A DNA stretch of 64,000 nt from Noviherbaspirillum autotrophicum (GTDB lineage: Bacteria; Pseudomonadota; Gammaproteobacteria; Burkholderiales; Burkholderiaceae_D). The DNA lies in NCBI RefSeq assembly GCF_000818395.1, contig NZ_JWJG01000028.1, forward strand, positions 4,976,615-5,040,614, in the 5' to 3' direction. The notes below the pieces were generated by a model that was given only the letters and a program-made list of their open reading frames with translations, was not told the DNA's origin and made no database searches. The position numbers were made by a program, and so were the translations under genes. The first letter of the stretch is position 1. Every line of letters starts with the position of its first letter. Of the stretch, positions 36,882 through 45,049 are shown one piece after another.

Positions 36882-37481
36882 ATGCGTGTTCTTTTCCACT
36901 TAACGCTCCTCCTCGCCTGTTGCCGCGTATTGGCGGGGGACCTGCCGGCAACAACTAGCCGGTGCCCTGACTTGTCGGGCAGTTACGCGTTTTGGGGGAC
37001 ATGGGCACAGCTCCACGTTGATATGGGCGATGCCGAATCCGACAAGGCATTTGAGCGCCAAAACCGTGACCCTCGACTCGATTTCCACGCCTTGTCCATT
37101 GGAGCCAACCAGGTGGTCAATCCGCAGCGATTCGTGCTCCAACACGATCCCGCTACCGGCCAGCTGACCGCAGATATTCCCGATAGCCCTGTCGATCGAC
37201 GGATAATGATGGCCAGCATCAAACTTCCAGTGACCATGCAGCTTCGTTGCGGGGAAAACGGATGGGTAAGAGAAGACCAGATTGACAACCGCTCCGGACT
37301 ACTGAAGTCCACTACCAACGTTCACATCGATATCCGGAAAGAGGTGTCAGGAGATCTGATCGCGAGCGGGAAACACGAGGCACTGGCCGAATGGCTTCCT
37401 AAGGGGAAGGCGCTGATCCAATGGACTGCGCGCTTCCGGGACCTGGATCGTCCACGCAATGCACCTAATACCTCTCGGTAA
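36882..37481 (+). CDS. Secreted protein of unknown function
   Basis: 199 aa. Signal peptide MRVLFHLTLLLACCRVLAG, then CPDLSGSYAFWGTWAQLHVD, a beta-rich body and a charged end (FRDLDRPRNAPNTSR). The opening CPDLSG resembles lipocalin-like or immunity-type periplasmic proteins, but only loosely. No ribosome site stronger than CAGGATAATC. Confidence 0.6.
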   Translation: MRVLFHLTLLLACCRVLAGDLPATTSRCPDLSGSYAFWGTWAQLHVDMGDAESDKAFERQNRDPRLDFHALSIGANQVVNPQRFVLQHDPATGQLTADIPDSPVDRRIMMASIKLPVTMQLRCGENGWVREDQIDNRSGLLKSTTNVHIDIRKEVSGDLIASGKHEALAEWLPKGKALIQWTARFRDLDRPRNAPNTSR

Positions 37482-37715
37482 ATGCCTGGAATGAACGTCG
37501 TGCCCAGTCCCATCCGCTGTGTCGTTGCCCGGTATCGGTAACGCAAGTCATCGAAGCCGTCTACTGACATGAAAACGGGATCAGGTGAGGCCGCAAACCG
37601 CGTGGCGAATCTGATGGCCTTGCGCACAGGCTGGCCTGCCAAAAGGACGCATCCCTTCCAAGTAGTGGCACAAGAAAATGACATCGCGCTATGAATCCAA
37701 CAGTAGGGACCTTCC

Positions 37716-38414
37716 ATGATAAAACGCCTTCACCTTGCCATTCTTGGCTGCGCCGCTGCGGCGCTGCTGCAGACTTCCCTCGCATTCGCACAACAACCCT
37801 TTCAGCTCTCGTCTAAATTCCTTGAGGCGACTTTTTACGGGAACAAGGTGTGGGACGGCCAGCACCATTTCGCAAAGGTCCTTTGCCTGACGTTTCCCCG
37901 GCCTGGCGATGCACAAGCCTTTGCCGAAGCCCTCTACAACAACAATGCGATCTACTACAGCCGTGCTGCCTACAACGACCTGACCGCGCTGTACGTGGTC
38001 TCGTCGACGATTCCTGCCGGACGTTCCTCGGAGGAAGAGATCAGCAATCTCGAGGCGCAACATAAAAAAGCGATCGACGCCTATCCGCGCACTTTCAGCC
38101 AAAGTAAGGCGACTGGCGAGCTCGGTCCGTCGTTGTCGCTCACGGTACGTAACGCGAAGGAGGGGAGCAAGGAAGTACCGTTCCCGCTCACCAGGACCAT
38201 TGACAGGCGCCCGGACGCGCCGCTGACATCGCTCTCGGTACACCGGTTATTCGTGCATGGCCATGACCGCATTGAGGTTGCCGGACTGCGGTATTTCAAG
38301 ATACCGGTGGAACCGGAACAAGAAGCAGCAGCGACGGCTGACCTGTCGGCGCTCGTCGAGCAGGCCTCCCAGTCGCTGCAGTCATGTACGGCCAAGCTGC
38401 CGCCCCGAATGTAA
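37716..38414 (+). CDS. Exported protein of unknown function
   Basis: 232 aa. Signal peptide MIKRLHLAILGCAAAALLQT to AFAQ. The mature part starts QPFQLSSKFLEATFYGNKVW and contains a charged linker (RSSEEEISNLEAQHKKAID). One Cys near residue 57 and one near the end (LQSCTAK) might form a disulfide. Last of the run of genes for exported proteins. Confidence 0.6.
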   Translation: MIKRLHLAILGCAAAALLQTSLAFAQQPFQLSSKFLEATFYGNKVWDGQHHFAKVLCLTFPRPGDAQAFAEALYNNNAIYYSRAAYNDLTALYVVSSTIPAGRSSEEEISNLEAQHKKAIDAYPRTFSQSKATGELGPSLSLTVRNAKEGSKEVPFPLTRTIDRRPDAPLTSLSVHRLFVHGHDRIEVAGLRYFKIPVEPEQEAAATADLSALVEQASQSLQSCTAKLPPRM

Positions 38415-38600
38415 GAAGTCGCGAGCCCGCCGGTCAACTCCACCTACATTCGCCAACTCCTACTCGGCAAGAGGCGACTAATGTAACAACCATCGCGCAA
38501 ATACTCCACATGGGACGTAATACGGGCCGTTCACTTTCCATTGTCGCGAACGTCGTTATACATTCCAGTGCTAAAGGTCAGAGTGGGCTTGCGAACTACA

Positions 38601-39657
38601 TTAATCGCACCGCGTTACATATGAATCGCCCATTTGTGGTGCGCCCATTGTTTCGGTACCGATACCGATCCCCGATCCTTGCACGGTAATATTGCGGCAA
38701 GTTTTTTGCCCTGAACTAGCACCACTGCCCGCTGAATCGAGCTGGTAGTAAGTGTCCCATTCTAACTCCCTCTGTCTCGAACTCTCCTCTAATTTCAGGT
38801 ATCCGAGGTTATAAAGGTAATTAGATGCAGCGCGATCTCCGGCCTGCGCAGCTTTTCGAAGCCAGTCCTCGGCGCGGTCCAGATCCCGAGTAACACCCCA
38901 CCCTTTGGAGTAAAGAACCCCAAGATTCCTTTGGCACGCTGAAAATTTTTTCTCAGCGCATCGCTGATACCATTCTGCCGCATGTACATAATCGCTCTTT
39001 CCATCTCCTGCCCAAATGCCCTCTTGGTAAAAAGCGCCCATGAGTAGTTCGCCGAATTGATCGCCCTTATCTACTAGTTCACGAATCAAGCGTTTGGCTT
39101 CCTTCACATCTTTCGCAACGCCGCCTTCCCCCTTCCAATAACTGAAGGCCAAATACCCCATCGATTTCTGGTCCCCCTGCGCCGCTGCCTTTTTAAACCA
39201 ACCGATGGCCACGGCATAGTCCTGTTTCACACCCTCGCCGTGTGAATACATCCACCCAAGGCGATGTTGCGAAAGCACCCACCCTTTGTTGGCACTACTG
39301 GTGAACAAAGCTAGAGCTTGGTCTAAATCTTGCCTCACAACACGTCCTGATGCATAGAAATTACCGAGATAATATTGCGCGACAGCATCCCCTTGGGCTG
39401 CAGCGAGTTGGAACCACTTTACTGCTTGTGCATCATCTTTTTGTATCTGGTAGCCGTACTGGTAGCAAAACCCGAGTTTAGTTTGCGCCATTGCATACCC
39501 TTGTTCTGCTGCTTGCCGGTACCAATACACTGCCTGTGATAGATTCCGATTGACTCCACGTCCATCCATGTACAAGTCGCCCAGTGCTGTTTGTACATCC
39601 GGATGTCCTGCTTCCGCCAAGGGACGCCATTCCTTCATAGCCGTCGCATAATCGCCC
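38601..39657 (-). pseudogene. Sel1-repeat (SLR) protein gene truncated at its 5' end by the IS
   Basis: From ATG 39638 a 345-aa reading has at least seven Sel1-type repeats of 36 residues (A-x-x-WYR-x-AAEQG-x-x-A-x-x-x-LG, for example AVYWYRQAAEQGYAMAQTKL). Upstream of that ATG the same frame continues as CKGDYATA, matching the usual lead-in of such proteins, up to the edge of the IS at 39660. So the signal peptide and first residues are gone. Sel1 proteins are alpha/alpha solenoids that act as scaffolds, often exported. On the same strand as the leader-peptide genes beyond the IS, so it was probably the next gene of that operon. Confidence 0.75.
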
Positions 39658-39660
39658 TTA

Positions 39661-40569
39661 CAGCGTATTTCGATAGGTCGACAAAAAAGAAATAATGGCC
39701 GCAGAGCTGGTCGAAGGCGAATGAGTTCGACCGAGGGATGCTGTCATGAATCAATGCAAGCATGACGACGGTTTTCGCATGAGCGATACGCTCTGGGAAC
39801 AAATGGAACCGTTGTTGCCAGCAGCGAAATCGCATCCGCTGGGATGCCACCGGCCGCGCGTACCCAATCGTGCGGCGATGGACGCGATCCTGCTGGTGCT
39901 ACGCACAGGTATGCAGTGGAACGCCCTCGATAGCACTGGGATCTGCACCTGTTCGTCGGCGTACCGGCGATTCCGGGAATGGATTGATGCCGGGGTGTTT
40001 GCGAAGTTCTGGCGCCTGGGGTTGCTGGAATATGACGAGTTGCAGGGCATCGACTGGAGTTGGCTGGCAATGGACGGCGCGCTGACGAAGGCGCCACTGG
40101 GCGGAAAAAAAAACAGGACCGAATCCCTGCGACCGCGCCAAAGGCGGCGTCAAACGCAGCATGCTCACTGAAGCTGCTGGCGTTCCGTTGGCTGTCGAGG
40201 TGGCACCCGCGAACCGACATGACATGAAGCTGGTTGCTGCCACGCTGGCGGGAATGATGTGCGCTCGGCCGGTGAATGGCCGCAAGAGCGAGTTGTGTCT
40301 AGATCTGGGCTATGACTACGACGAGGTGCGACGCATCGTCAGCATGGCCGGGTTCGAACCGATCATTCTTGGCCGGCGCGATGAACGGGAGAACAAGAAG
40401 CAATGTGGTGTACGTGCCCGGCGCTGGGTGGTCGAGCGTACCCATAGCTGGCTCAACCGGTTTCGCCGGCTGCTCGTGCGATGGGAAAAGCGCGAGGATA
40501 CCTATCTCGCCATGCTGCAGTTCGCGTGCGGTCTCATTGCTTGGCGCTCCGCCCTATCGAAATAGGCTC
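39661..40569 (+). mobile_element. IS5-family insertion sequence, 909 bp
   Basis: Left end CAGCGTATTTCGATAGG and the reverse complement of the right end GAGCCTATTTCGATAGG match at 15 of 17 positions (terminal inverted repeats). TTA flanks it at 39658-39660 and 40570-40572, compatible with a 3-bp target duplication. It carries one transposase gene in two frames. The right TTA is the stop codon (TAA, minus strand) of the leader-peptide gene at 40570. Confidence 0.85.
39746..40565 (+). CDS. IS5-family DDE transposase in two overlapping frames
   Basis: First frame 39746-40171 begins MNQCKHDDGFRMSDTLWEQM and includes the first catalytic Asp in WLAMDGALTK. The second frame, ending at 40565, carries NRHDMKL, LGYDYDEVR and the C-terminal RRWVVERTHSWLNRFRRLL with the catalytic Glu. 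The frames join at a run of nine A residues (40105-40113) by a +1 step: GGKK then TGPNPCDRAKGG. Either this is programmed slippage to make the full transposase, as in related IS5 subgroups, or a one-base gain has inactivated it. Confidence 0.85.
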
Positions 40570-40851
40570 TTAGACGACGGCTGAGGCGTTTGCAAATTGT
40601 GCCGGACTAATTTTGAGGTCCGGCGGGATGAACCCGGCGCCGATCGACCCAACGTTATTGAGCACGTTAACCCCGATGTTCTGTAACTGCGTGATGTTCT
40701 GAGTCACGCCAACATTGACGTTGGCAACCGGCCCCAATCCCGCCAGCCAGGAATTGCCGGCTGGTGCGGCCGCACCACCGCGAACGGCCGACATCGCCTT
40801 GCCGTCTAGATCCTCGCTCTTGGCAAGGTCGTGAATCATGATTTTCGACAT
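40570..40851 (-). CDS. Double-glycine leader peptide 1 (putative secreted peptide)
   Basis: 93 aa. Leader MSKIMIHDLAKSEDLDGKAM then SAVRGG, with the cleavage-type Gly-Gly at 25-26. The rest (AAPAGNSWLAGLGPVANVN, TQNITQLQNIGVNVLNNVGS) is rich in Asn, Gln, Val and Gly. TTAAGGAGAATAACT before the ATG is nearly the same ribosome site as in the two upstream genes. The stop codon is the TTA at the IS junction, so the original C-terminus may differ. Peptides with such leaders are usually cut and exported by a C39-peptidase ABC transporter; none is in the window. Confidence 0.7.
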   Translation of the reverse strand: MSKIMIHDLAKSEDLDGKAMSAVRGGAAAPAGNSWLAGLGPVANVNVGVTQNITQLQNIGVNVLNNVGSIGAGFIPPDLKISPAQFANASAVV

Positions 40852-40905
40852 AGTTATTCTCCTTAAGTCCGGTGGAGGCAGTTGGGCCTCCGCCCGGATG
40901 ATGTA

Positions 40906-41196
40906 TTAGCCAAAGTTGATGGTGTTGGTGCCGTGTTGGGTCGGGTTCACGTTGGCGGTGATTCCAGACGCAAAGGCGACGTTGTTGCCATTGTTGACTT
41001 CGGTGTTCTGGCTCTGCGAAAGCAACTGCGTTGCGTCGAAGTTAAACTCGTTCTTCGGGAAGCTGAGCTTCGGATCGTAAGGCGAGCTATAGCCTTGCAT
41101 CGTATAGCTTTTGCCGATACCGCCGCGTACTGCGGTCATCGCTTTGCGGCCGAGTTCTGCAGTCACTGCCAGGTCTTTGATGATCAGGGTAGTCAT
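40906..41196 (-). CDS. Double-glycine leader peptide 2
   Basis: 96 aa. Leader MTTLIIKDLAVTAELGRKAM then TAVRGG. Core: a variable Tyr/Ser/Pro-rich part, LSFPKNEFNFDATQLL, then the conserved block SQNTEVNNGNNVAFASGITA and QHGTNTINFG. The block is shared almost word for word with peptide 3. TTAGGAGAATTGAC precedes the ATG. No Cys or modification-enzyme neighbour. Possible roles: bacteriocin-like or signalling peptide, or a self-assembling secreted fibre; none proven. Confidence 0.75.
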   Translation of the reverse strand: MTTLIIKDLAVTAELGRKAMTAVRGGIGKSYTMQGYSSPYDPKLSFPKNEFNFDATQLLSQSQNTEVNNGNNVAFASGITANVNPTQHGTNTINFG

Positions 41197-41236
41197 GTCA
41201 ATTCTCCTAAAAGTGGTCAGTAGATAAAGTCGTTAA

Positions 41237-41542
41237 TTAGCCAAAGTTGATGTTGTTGCTGCCATGCTGAGGCGGGCTCACGTTCGCGGTGATGCCGGAC
41301 GCAAAAGCTACGTTGTTACCGTTATTGACGACAGTGTTCTGGCTCTGTCCGAGCGACTGCGATGCATTGAAGTTGAAGTCGTTCTTCGGCAGGTCATACA
41401 CGGGTCCCCACGAGGACGGCATGCCGGGATACGACGATGGTGGGCAATAGAGGCCGGAGCCCTGTCCACCACGTACGGCAGCCATCTCTTTGCGGTCGAT
41501 TTCTTCGGTAACAGTCAGGTCTTTGATCATCAGTGTTTGCAT
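41237..41542 (-). CDS. Double-glycine leader peptide 3
   Basis: 101 aa. Leader MQTLMIKDLTVTEEIDRKEM then AAVRGG; core with YCPPSSYPGMPSSWGPVYDL, LPKNDFNFNASQSLG and the shared block SQNTVVNNGNNVAFASGITA, ending QHGSNNINFG. Start ATG 41542 (behind TTAGGAGAACCTGAA) is preferred over the longer frame to 41689, because it aligns with the leaders of peptides 1 and 2. First gene of the operon; spacings to the next genes are 40 and 54 bases, without terminators. Confidence 0.75.
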   Translation of the reverse strand: MQTLMIKDLTVTEEIDRKEMAAVRGGQGSGLYCPPSSYPGMPSSWGPVYDLPKNDFNFNASQSLGQSQNTVVNNGNNVAFASGITANVSPPQHGSNNINFG

Positions 41543-42673
41543 TTCAGGTTCTCCTAAGAGTGAGCAGAGCGATTGCGTTGGTGATGAGCGTTTTGTTGCA
41601 CTCGACAGGGATACTGCAGGGAGCGTGCCAGTCGTGGTACGGAACCACGATGAGCTTCGTAAGGCGTTGAAACTCAACGGGAAATTCAAAGGCGCTTCGG
41701 TGTTTTACAGTCTTGGCTTCAACTGGGCGTAAATACGAAGTGATGGGGGCGATCCAACACAATGTGAGCAGCCGTTCGTCGGACCGCAACTCACATTGTT
41801 AAGTGTGGATAGATTGTGAGGGGCACTCGTTATTCGACGAGGTGGAGCCGCTGAACGATCAAGGCGTAGATAAACTCTACGTACGATATGGCCTTGTCAA
41901 ATTCAATACGATGCGGATTTTCCTGATCATCTTGCTGCCAAGTGCCCGATTAATTGGGGCCAACCACTGAAGGGGAAGCAATAACGTGTCGCAATTATTC
42001 TCGACGAAGGTCTTGGTGCTGAGCAAGTTGCCGACAGCCACGGCCACCGGTTGTCTGAGCCAAGACTGAGCGAGCTCGCCCGCGATTGCAAGACTGCACG
42101 TGCCGACTAAACGTTCAGTGTCTGCTTTCGGGAAAAACACACTTCCGCTTTGGGTCGTATTAAGCCCGACGGCTGAATTTGGTCTTCGGCTGCTTTGACG
42201 CACCTAACTGCCGGTGATGATAAGCACTGGGCTGACTGCATTCGGCTCCGGACGTGCTGCTACTTAGCATCGGAATGTACTGGAGCGATGGTATTCGAAC
42301 CCACGACGACAAGACGCAGGAAAGGGATAAATACACGGGTTTACAGCTTAGGCGCTGTAAACCCGTGTATTTCTTGGTAGCCGGCGCACAAACCACCGAC
42401 ACAAGAATTTCCAGTCTTTTGGGAGAGTTATCGAGAGACGTGGGGCATCTGCAGAAAAGCAGGGGGGAGCATTAGATGAGATCGACACGTCTCAATCCCC
42501 TGAATGGGTGAAACTGACGTCAGCAAACATTGGCTTGCCATAGGAGCATGATTGTTCGCGCCGCAGGCGGACAGGCATGCATTTCTTTGCACTTTGTCAG
42601 GGATGCATATCGTTGCACTTCATGCAAAAATATGTGTCCTGTTTCACAACTCGGAATTTGCTGGACTTGTTGG
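41543..42673. other. Long stretch without a supported gene
   Basis: 1131 bases between the leader-peptide operon and tRNA-Ala. It should hold the operon's promoter. A minus-strand open frame of 108 aa at 41877-42203 has no recognised motif or ribosome site. A tRNA T-arm-like piece (42285-42310) and a 19-bp perfect inverted repeat (42329-42372) stand in its right half. It looks like island-end debris. Confidence 0.4.
42329..42372. repeat. 19-bp perfect inverted repeat with 6-base loop
   Basis: AAATACACGGGTTTACAGC (42329-42347) and its exact reverse complement (42354-42372) flank TTAGGC. It is too long and too perfect for chance, and has no T tail, so it is not a standard terminator. It could be a recombination site, a replication or cruciform site, or part of an RNA. 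Confidence 0.7.
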
Positions 42674-42749
<76 letters not shown>

Positions 42750-42882
42750 ATACCGAAGAATTTTATTGACTACTGGGCTCCGATGCAAGTGATTAAGAAC
42801 AAGATAATACTTGTCTTCAAAAAGCTGCCTTAACCCATTGAATCTGTTGACGCAAATTCGGTTGCCCTACTATAGTGGCGGG

Positions 42883-43098
42883 ATGCTTTCCGAATTTCAT
42901 CAACTCTCCGAAAAAGTCGACCAGTTGGCCGAACTGGCGCAGTCGTTGCGCCGCGAAAACGCCGATCTGCGCTTGACACTGGCTTCGCTTACAACTGAGA
43001 ACGCGGATTTATCCCGCCGTATTCAGGAGGCGTATCAGCGCGTTGCCGCGCTGCTGGAAAAAATCCCGGCGTCGCATGAAAGCGAGGAGGCGGTATGA
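42883..43098 (+). CDS. ZapB-like coiled-coil protein (TIGR02449 type)
   Basis: 71 aa, nearly all coiled coil with heptads (LSEKVDQLAELAQSLRREN, LTTENADLSRRIQEAYQRV). A small protein of this kind commonly precedes zapA in beta- and gammaproteobacteria and is thought to assist Z-ring assembly. ATG 42883 follows GCGGG; the stop overlaps the zapA start. Confident about context, less about function. Confidence 0.8.
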   Translation: MLSEFHQLSEKVDQLAELAQSLRRENADLRLTLASLTTENADLSRRIQEAYQRVAALLEKIPASHESEEAV

Positions 43099-43406
43099 TC
43101 CAGCTTGATGTATCGATCATGGGGCAGGCTTACAAGCTTGCATGCAGGGAAGGCGAGGAGTCGGCGTTGCGCGAAGCCGTCGCTTATCTCGACGAGAAAA
43201 TGTGCGCGATCCGCGATGCCGGGAAAATCAAGGGCAACGATCGGATCGCAGTGATGGCAGCACTGGGTATTGCGGCCGAACTGCTGGCGACCAAATCCAC
43301 GGAAGGCCCCTTCGCCGATATGACACTGGCCGAAGTCAATCAAAAAATTGCAGCAATGCATGCTGTGATTGACGTTGCACTGGCGCCGCAGGAAAACCTT
43401 TTTTAA
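43095..43406 (+). CDS. zapA: Cell division protein ZapA
   Basis: 103 aa. N-terminal FtsZ-binding part (MIQLDVSIMGQAYKLAC, EESALREAVAYLDEKM) and a C-terminal helix. ZapA crosslinks FtsZ filaments in the Z ring. The start overlaps the coiled-coil gene by four bases; 6S RNA follows, which is the usual zapA-ssrS order in proteobacteria. Confidence 0.92.
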   Translation: MIQLDVSIMGQAYKLACREGEESALREAVAYLDEKMCAIRDAGKIKGNDRIAVMAALGIAAELLATKSTEGPFADMTLAEVNQKIAAMHAVIDVALAPQENLF

Positions 43407-43441
43407 GCCAAAAAAGTTTTGTCGAAAAGTGCTCAAAGCCT

Positions 43442-43469
43442 TTGACACAAGGCCTGATTCAGGTACACT
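43442..43469 (+). promoter_or_regulatory. Sigma-70 promoter of 6S RNA
   Basis: TTGACA (43442-43447), 16-base spacer, TACACT (43464-43469). Transcription would start near 43476. Confidence 0.75.
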
Positions 43470-43475
43470 AAAACC

Positions 43476-43650
43476 TCCTGCCGTGTTCGCGATTGTCATA
43501 TATTCCTTGAACCATTTATGTGCATAGGTTGCGGGATTTTGTTCGATGGGCGCGCTTCGTCGCTAGTCCGATGAACCCGAAATTGAACTAACTGTGACCA
43601 CCTTGAACCGTAAGGTTCGGGATGCCGGCAAAGACGGCACAGGCGGGACT
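43476..43650 (+). ncRNA. ssrS: 6S RNA
   Basis: Binds sigma-70 RNA polymerase as an open-promoter mimic and damps transcription in stationary phase. Support: position directly after zapA, a strong promoter, the conserved 3' half ACCTTGAACCGTAAGGTTCG, and outer-end complementarity between CCTGCCGTG at the 5' end and CGGCACAGG near the 3' end. Ends are approximate to a few bases. Confidence 0.85.
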
Positions 43651-43657
43651 AATTCAC

Positions 43658-43688
43658 AAGCGGCTGCATTCGTGCAGCCGCTTTTTTG
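43658..43688 (+). terminator. Terminator after 6S RNA
   Basis: Perfect 11-bp stem AAGCGGCTGCA / TGCAGCCGCTT with loop TTCG and a following T run. Confidence 0.85.
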
Positions 43689-43763
43689 TGCGCGTTGCGT
43701 TTGTCGGCGGTTTGTCAGATCCGCTGACTGTCATTCTTCGTACTCATTCAATATTCTTGAAAC

Positions 43764-44222
43764 ATGCAGTACTGGCTGATGAAATCCGAACCGGATGACG
43801 TAAGTATCGACGATGCCCTCGCCGCGCCAGGCCAAACAGTGGCGTGGATCGGAGTGCGCAACTACCAAGCGCGCAATTTCATGCGCGATGCGATGCGCAT
43901 GGGCGACGGCCTGCTGTTCTATCACTCCAGCTGCGCCGAGCCCGGCATTGCGGGACTGGCCGAGGTGGCTAGCGCGCCTTATCCGGACGACACTCAGTTC
44001 GACCCCGCGAGCAAATATTTCGATCCCAAAGCCACCCGCGAGAATCCGCGCTGGATGCTGGTCGACGTGCGCGCTACGAAGAAGACGCGGCTGCTGACGC
44101 TGCCAGAATTGCGCGCCAATCCCGCGCTGGCGGACATGCAAGTCCTCAGGCGCGGCAACCGCCTTTCAATCACACCGGTTACGCCCGATGAATGGCGTTG
44201 TATCATCGGCCAACTTGGTTGA
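43764..44222 (+). CDS. EVE domain-containing protein
   Basis: 152 aa, whole length one EVE (PUA-like) domain: YWLMKSEPDD at the start, WIGVRNYQARNFMR at 28-41, then GDGLLFYHS and the end PDEWRCIIGQLG. EVE proteins are thought to bind modified bases in DNA or RNA. Located next to 6S RNA as in related genomes. Followed 17 bases later by the TauE/SafE gene. Confidence 0.9.
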   Translation: MQYWLMKSEPDDVSIDDALAAPGQTVAWIGVRNYQARNFMRDAMRMGDGLLFYHSSCAEPGIAGLAEVASAPYPDDTQFDPASKYFDPKATRENPRWMLVDVRATKKTRLLTLPELRANPALADMQVLRRGNRLSITPVTPDEWRCIIGQLG

Positions 44223-44239
44223 TCTGAGAAAACTTTTAC

Positions 44240-45043
44240 ATGGATATTTCACTCGTGGCTGGGCTGCTCGCCTTGGGCGCCGCGGTCGGATTCGCCGCTG
44301 GCATGCTGGGCATTGGCGGCGGCATGCTGCTGGTGCCGTTCATGACGATGCTCTTTACGGCGAAGCATTTCCCGCAGGAGCATATCGTGCACATGGCGAT
44401 TGCAACCTCGCTGGCAACTATCATGTTCACGTCGATTTCCTCGGTGCGTGCGCATCATGCCCGCCGCGCTGTGTTGTGGCGGGTGGTGAAGCTGCTGGCG
44501 CCGGGTATCCTGATCGGATCGTGGGTCGGGCCGTGGATTGGCGCGCAGTTGAATTCGTCGACGCTGGCCTTGGCATTTGCGGTATTTGTCGCGTTTTCCG
44601 GAACGCAGATGCTGCTCGATAAAAAGCCGGCTGCCGCGCGCGAATTGCCGCCTGCGCCGGGCATGTTCGCGGCGGGCGGCGTGATCGGTGTGCTGGCGGG
44701 ATTGGTAGGCGCCGGCGGCGGCTTCGTCTCGGTGCCGTTCATGACCTGGTGTAACGTGAAAATTCACAATGCGGTAGCGACCAGTGCGGCGCTCGGCTTT
44801 CCGATTGCGCTGGCCGGCACGCTGTCGAACATCTACTTCGGCATGAAGGTGCCGGATTTGCCGGCCTCGTCGCTCGGCTTCATTTACCTGCCCGCGCTGC
44901 TGGTGATTTCGCTGGCGAGCGTCAGCACCGCGCCGCTGGGCGCCAGGACGGCGCACAGTCTGCCGGTGAAGACCCTGAAAAAGGTGTTTGCGCTTTTGCT
45001 GTATTCGCTGGCATCGTACATGCTGTATAAGGCGTTCGGATAA
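44240..45043 (+). CDS. TauE/SafE family membrane permease
   Basis: 267 aa, about eight hydrophobic segments in two similar halves, each beginning with a Gly-rich loop (GAAVGFAAGMLGIGGGMLLV, then GVLAGLVGAGGGFVSVPF), the hallmark of this family. Members export sulfite, sulfoacetate or related anions; the actual substrate is unknown. Stop seven bases from the convergent matB stop. Confidence 0.88.
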   Translation: MDISLVAGLLALGAAVGFAAGMLGIGGGMLLVPFMTMLFTAKHFPQEHIVHMAIATSLATIMFTSISSVRAHHARRAVLWRVVKLLAPGILIGSWVGPWIGAQLNSSTLALAFAVFVAFSGTQMLLDKKPAAARELPPAPGMFAAGGVIGVLAGLVGAGGGFVSVPFMTWCNVKIHNAVATSAALGFPIALAGTLSNIYFGMKVPDLPASSLGFIYLPALLVISLASVSTAPLGARTAHSLPVKTLKKVFALLLYSLASYMLYKAFG

Positions 45044-45049
45044 GGCGCG

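Noticed and set aside
41877-42203. A 108-residue minus-strand open frame
   Set aside because: No ribosome site or recognisable domain; kept only as part of the description of the non-coding stretch.
9240-42660. A second copy of the tmRNA 3' end as the right attachment site
   Set aside because: I looked for sequences close to CGATTCCCGCCGCCTCCACC and found none in this window; tRNA-Ala shares only the general T-arm pattern.
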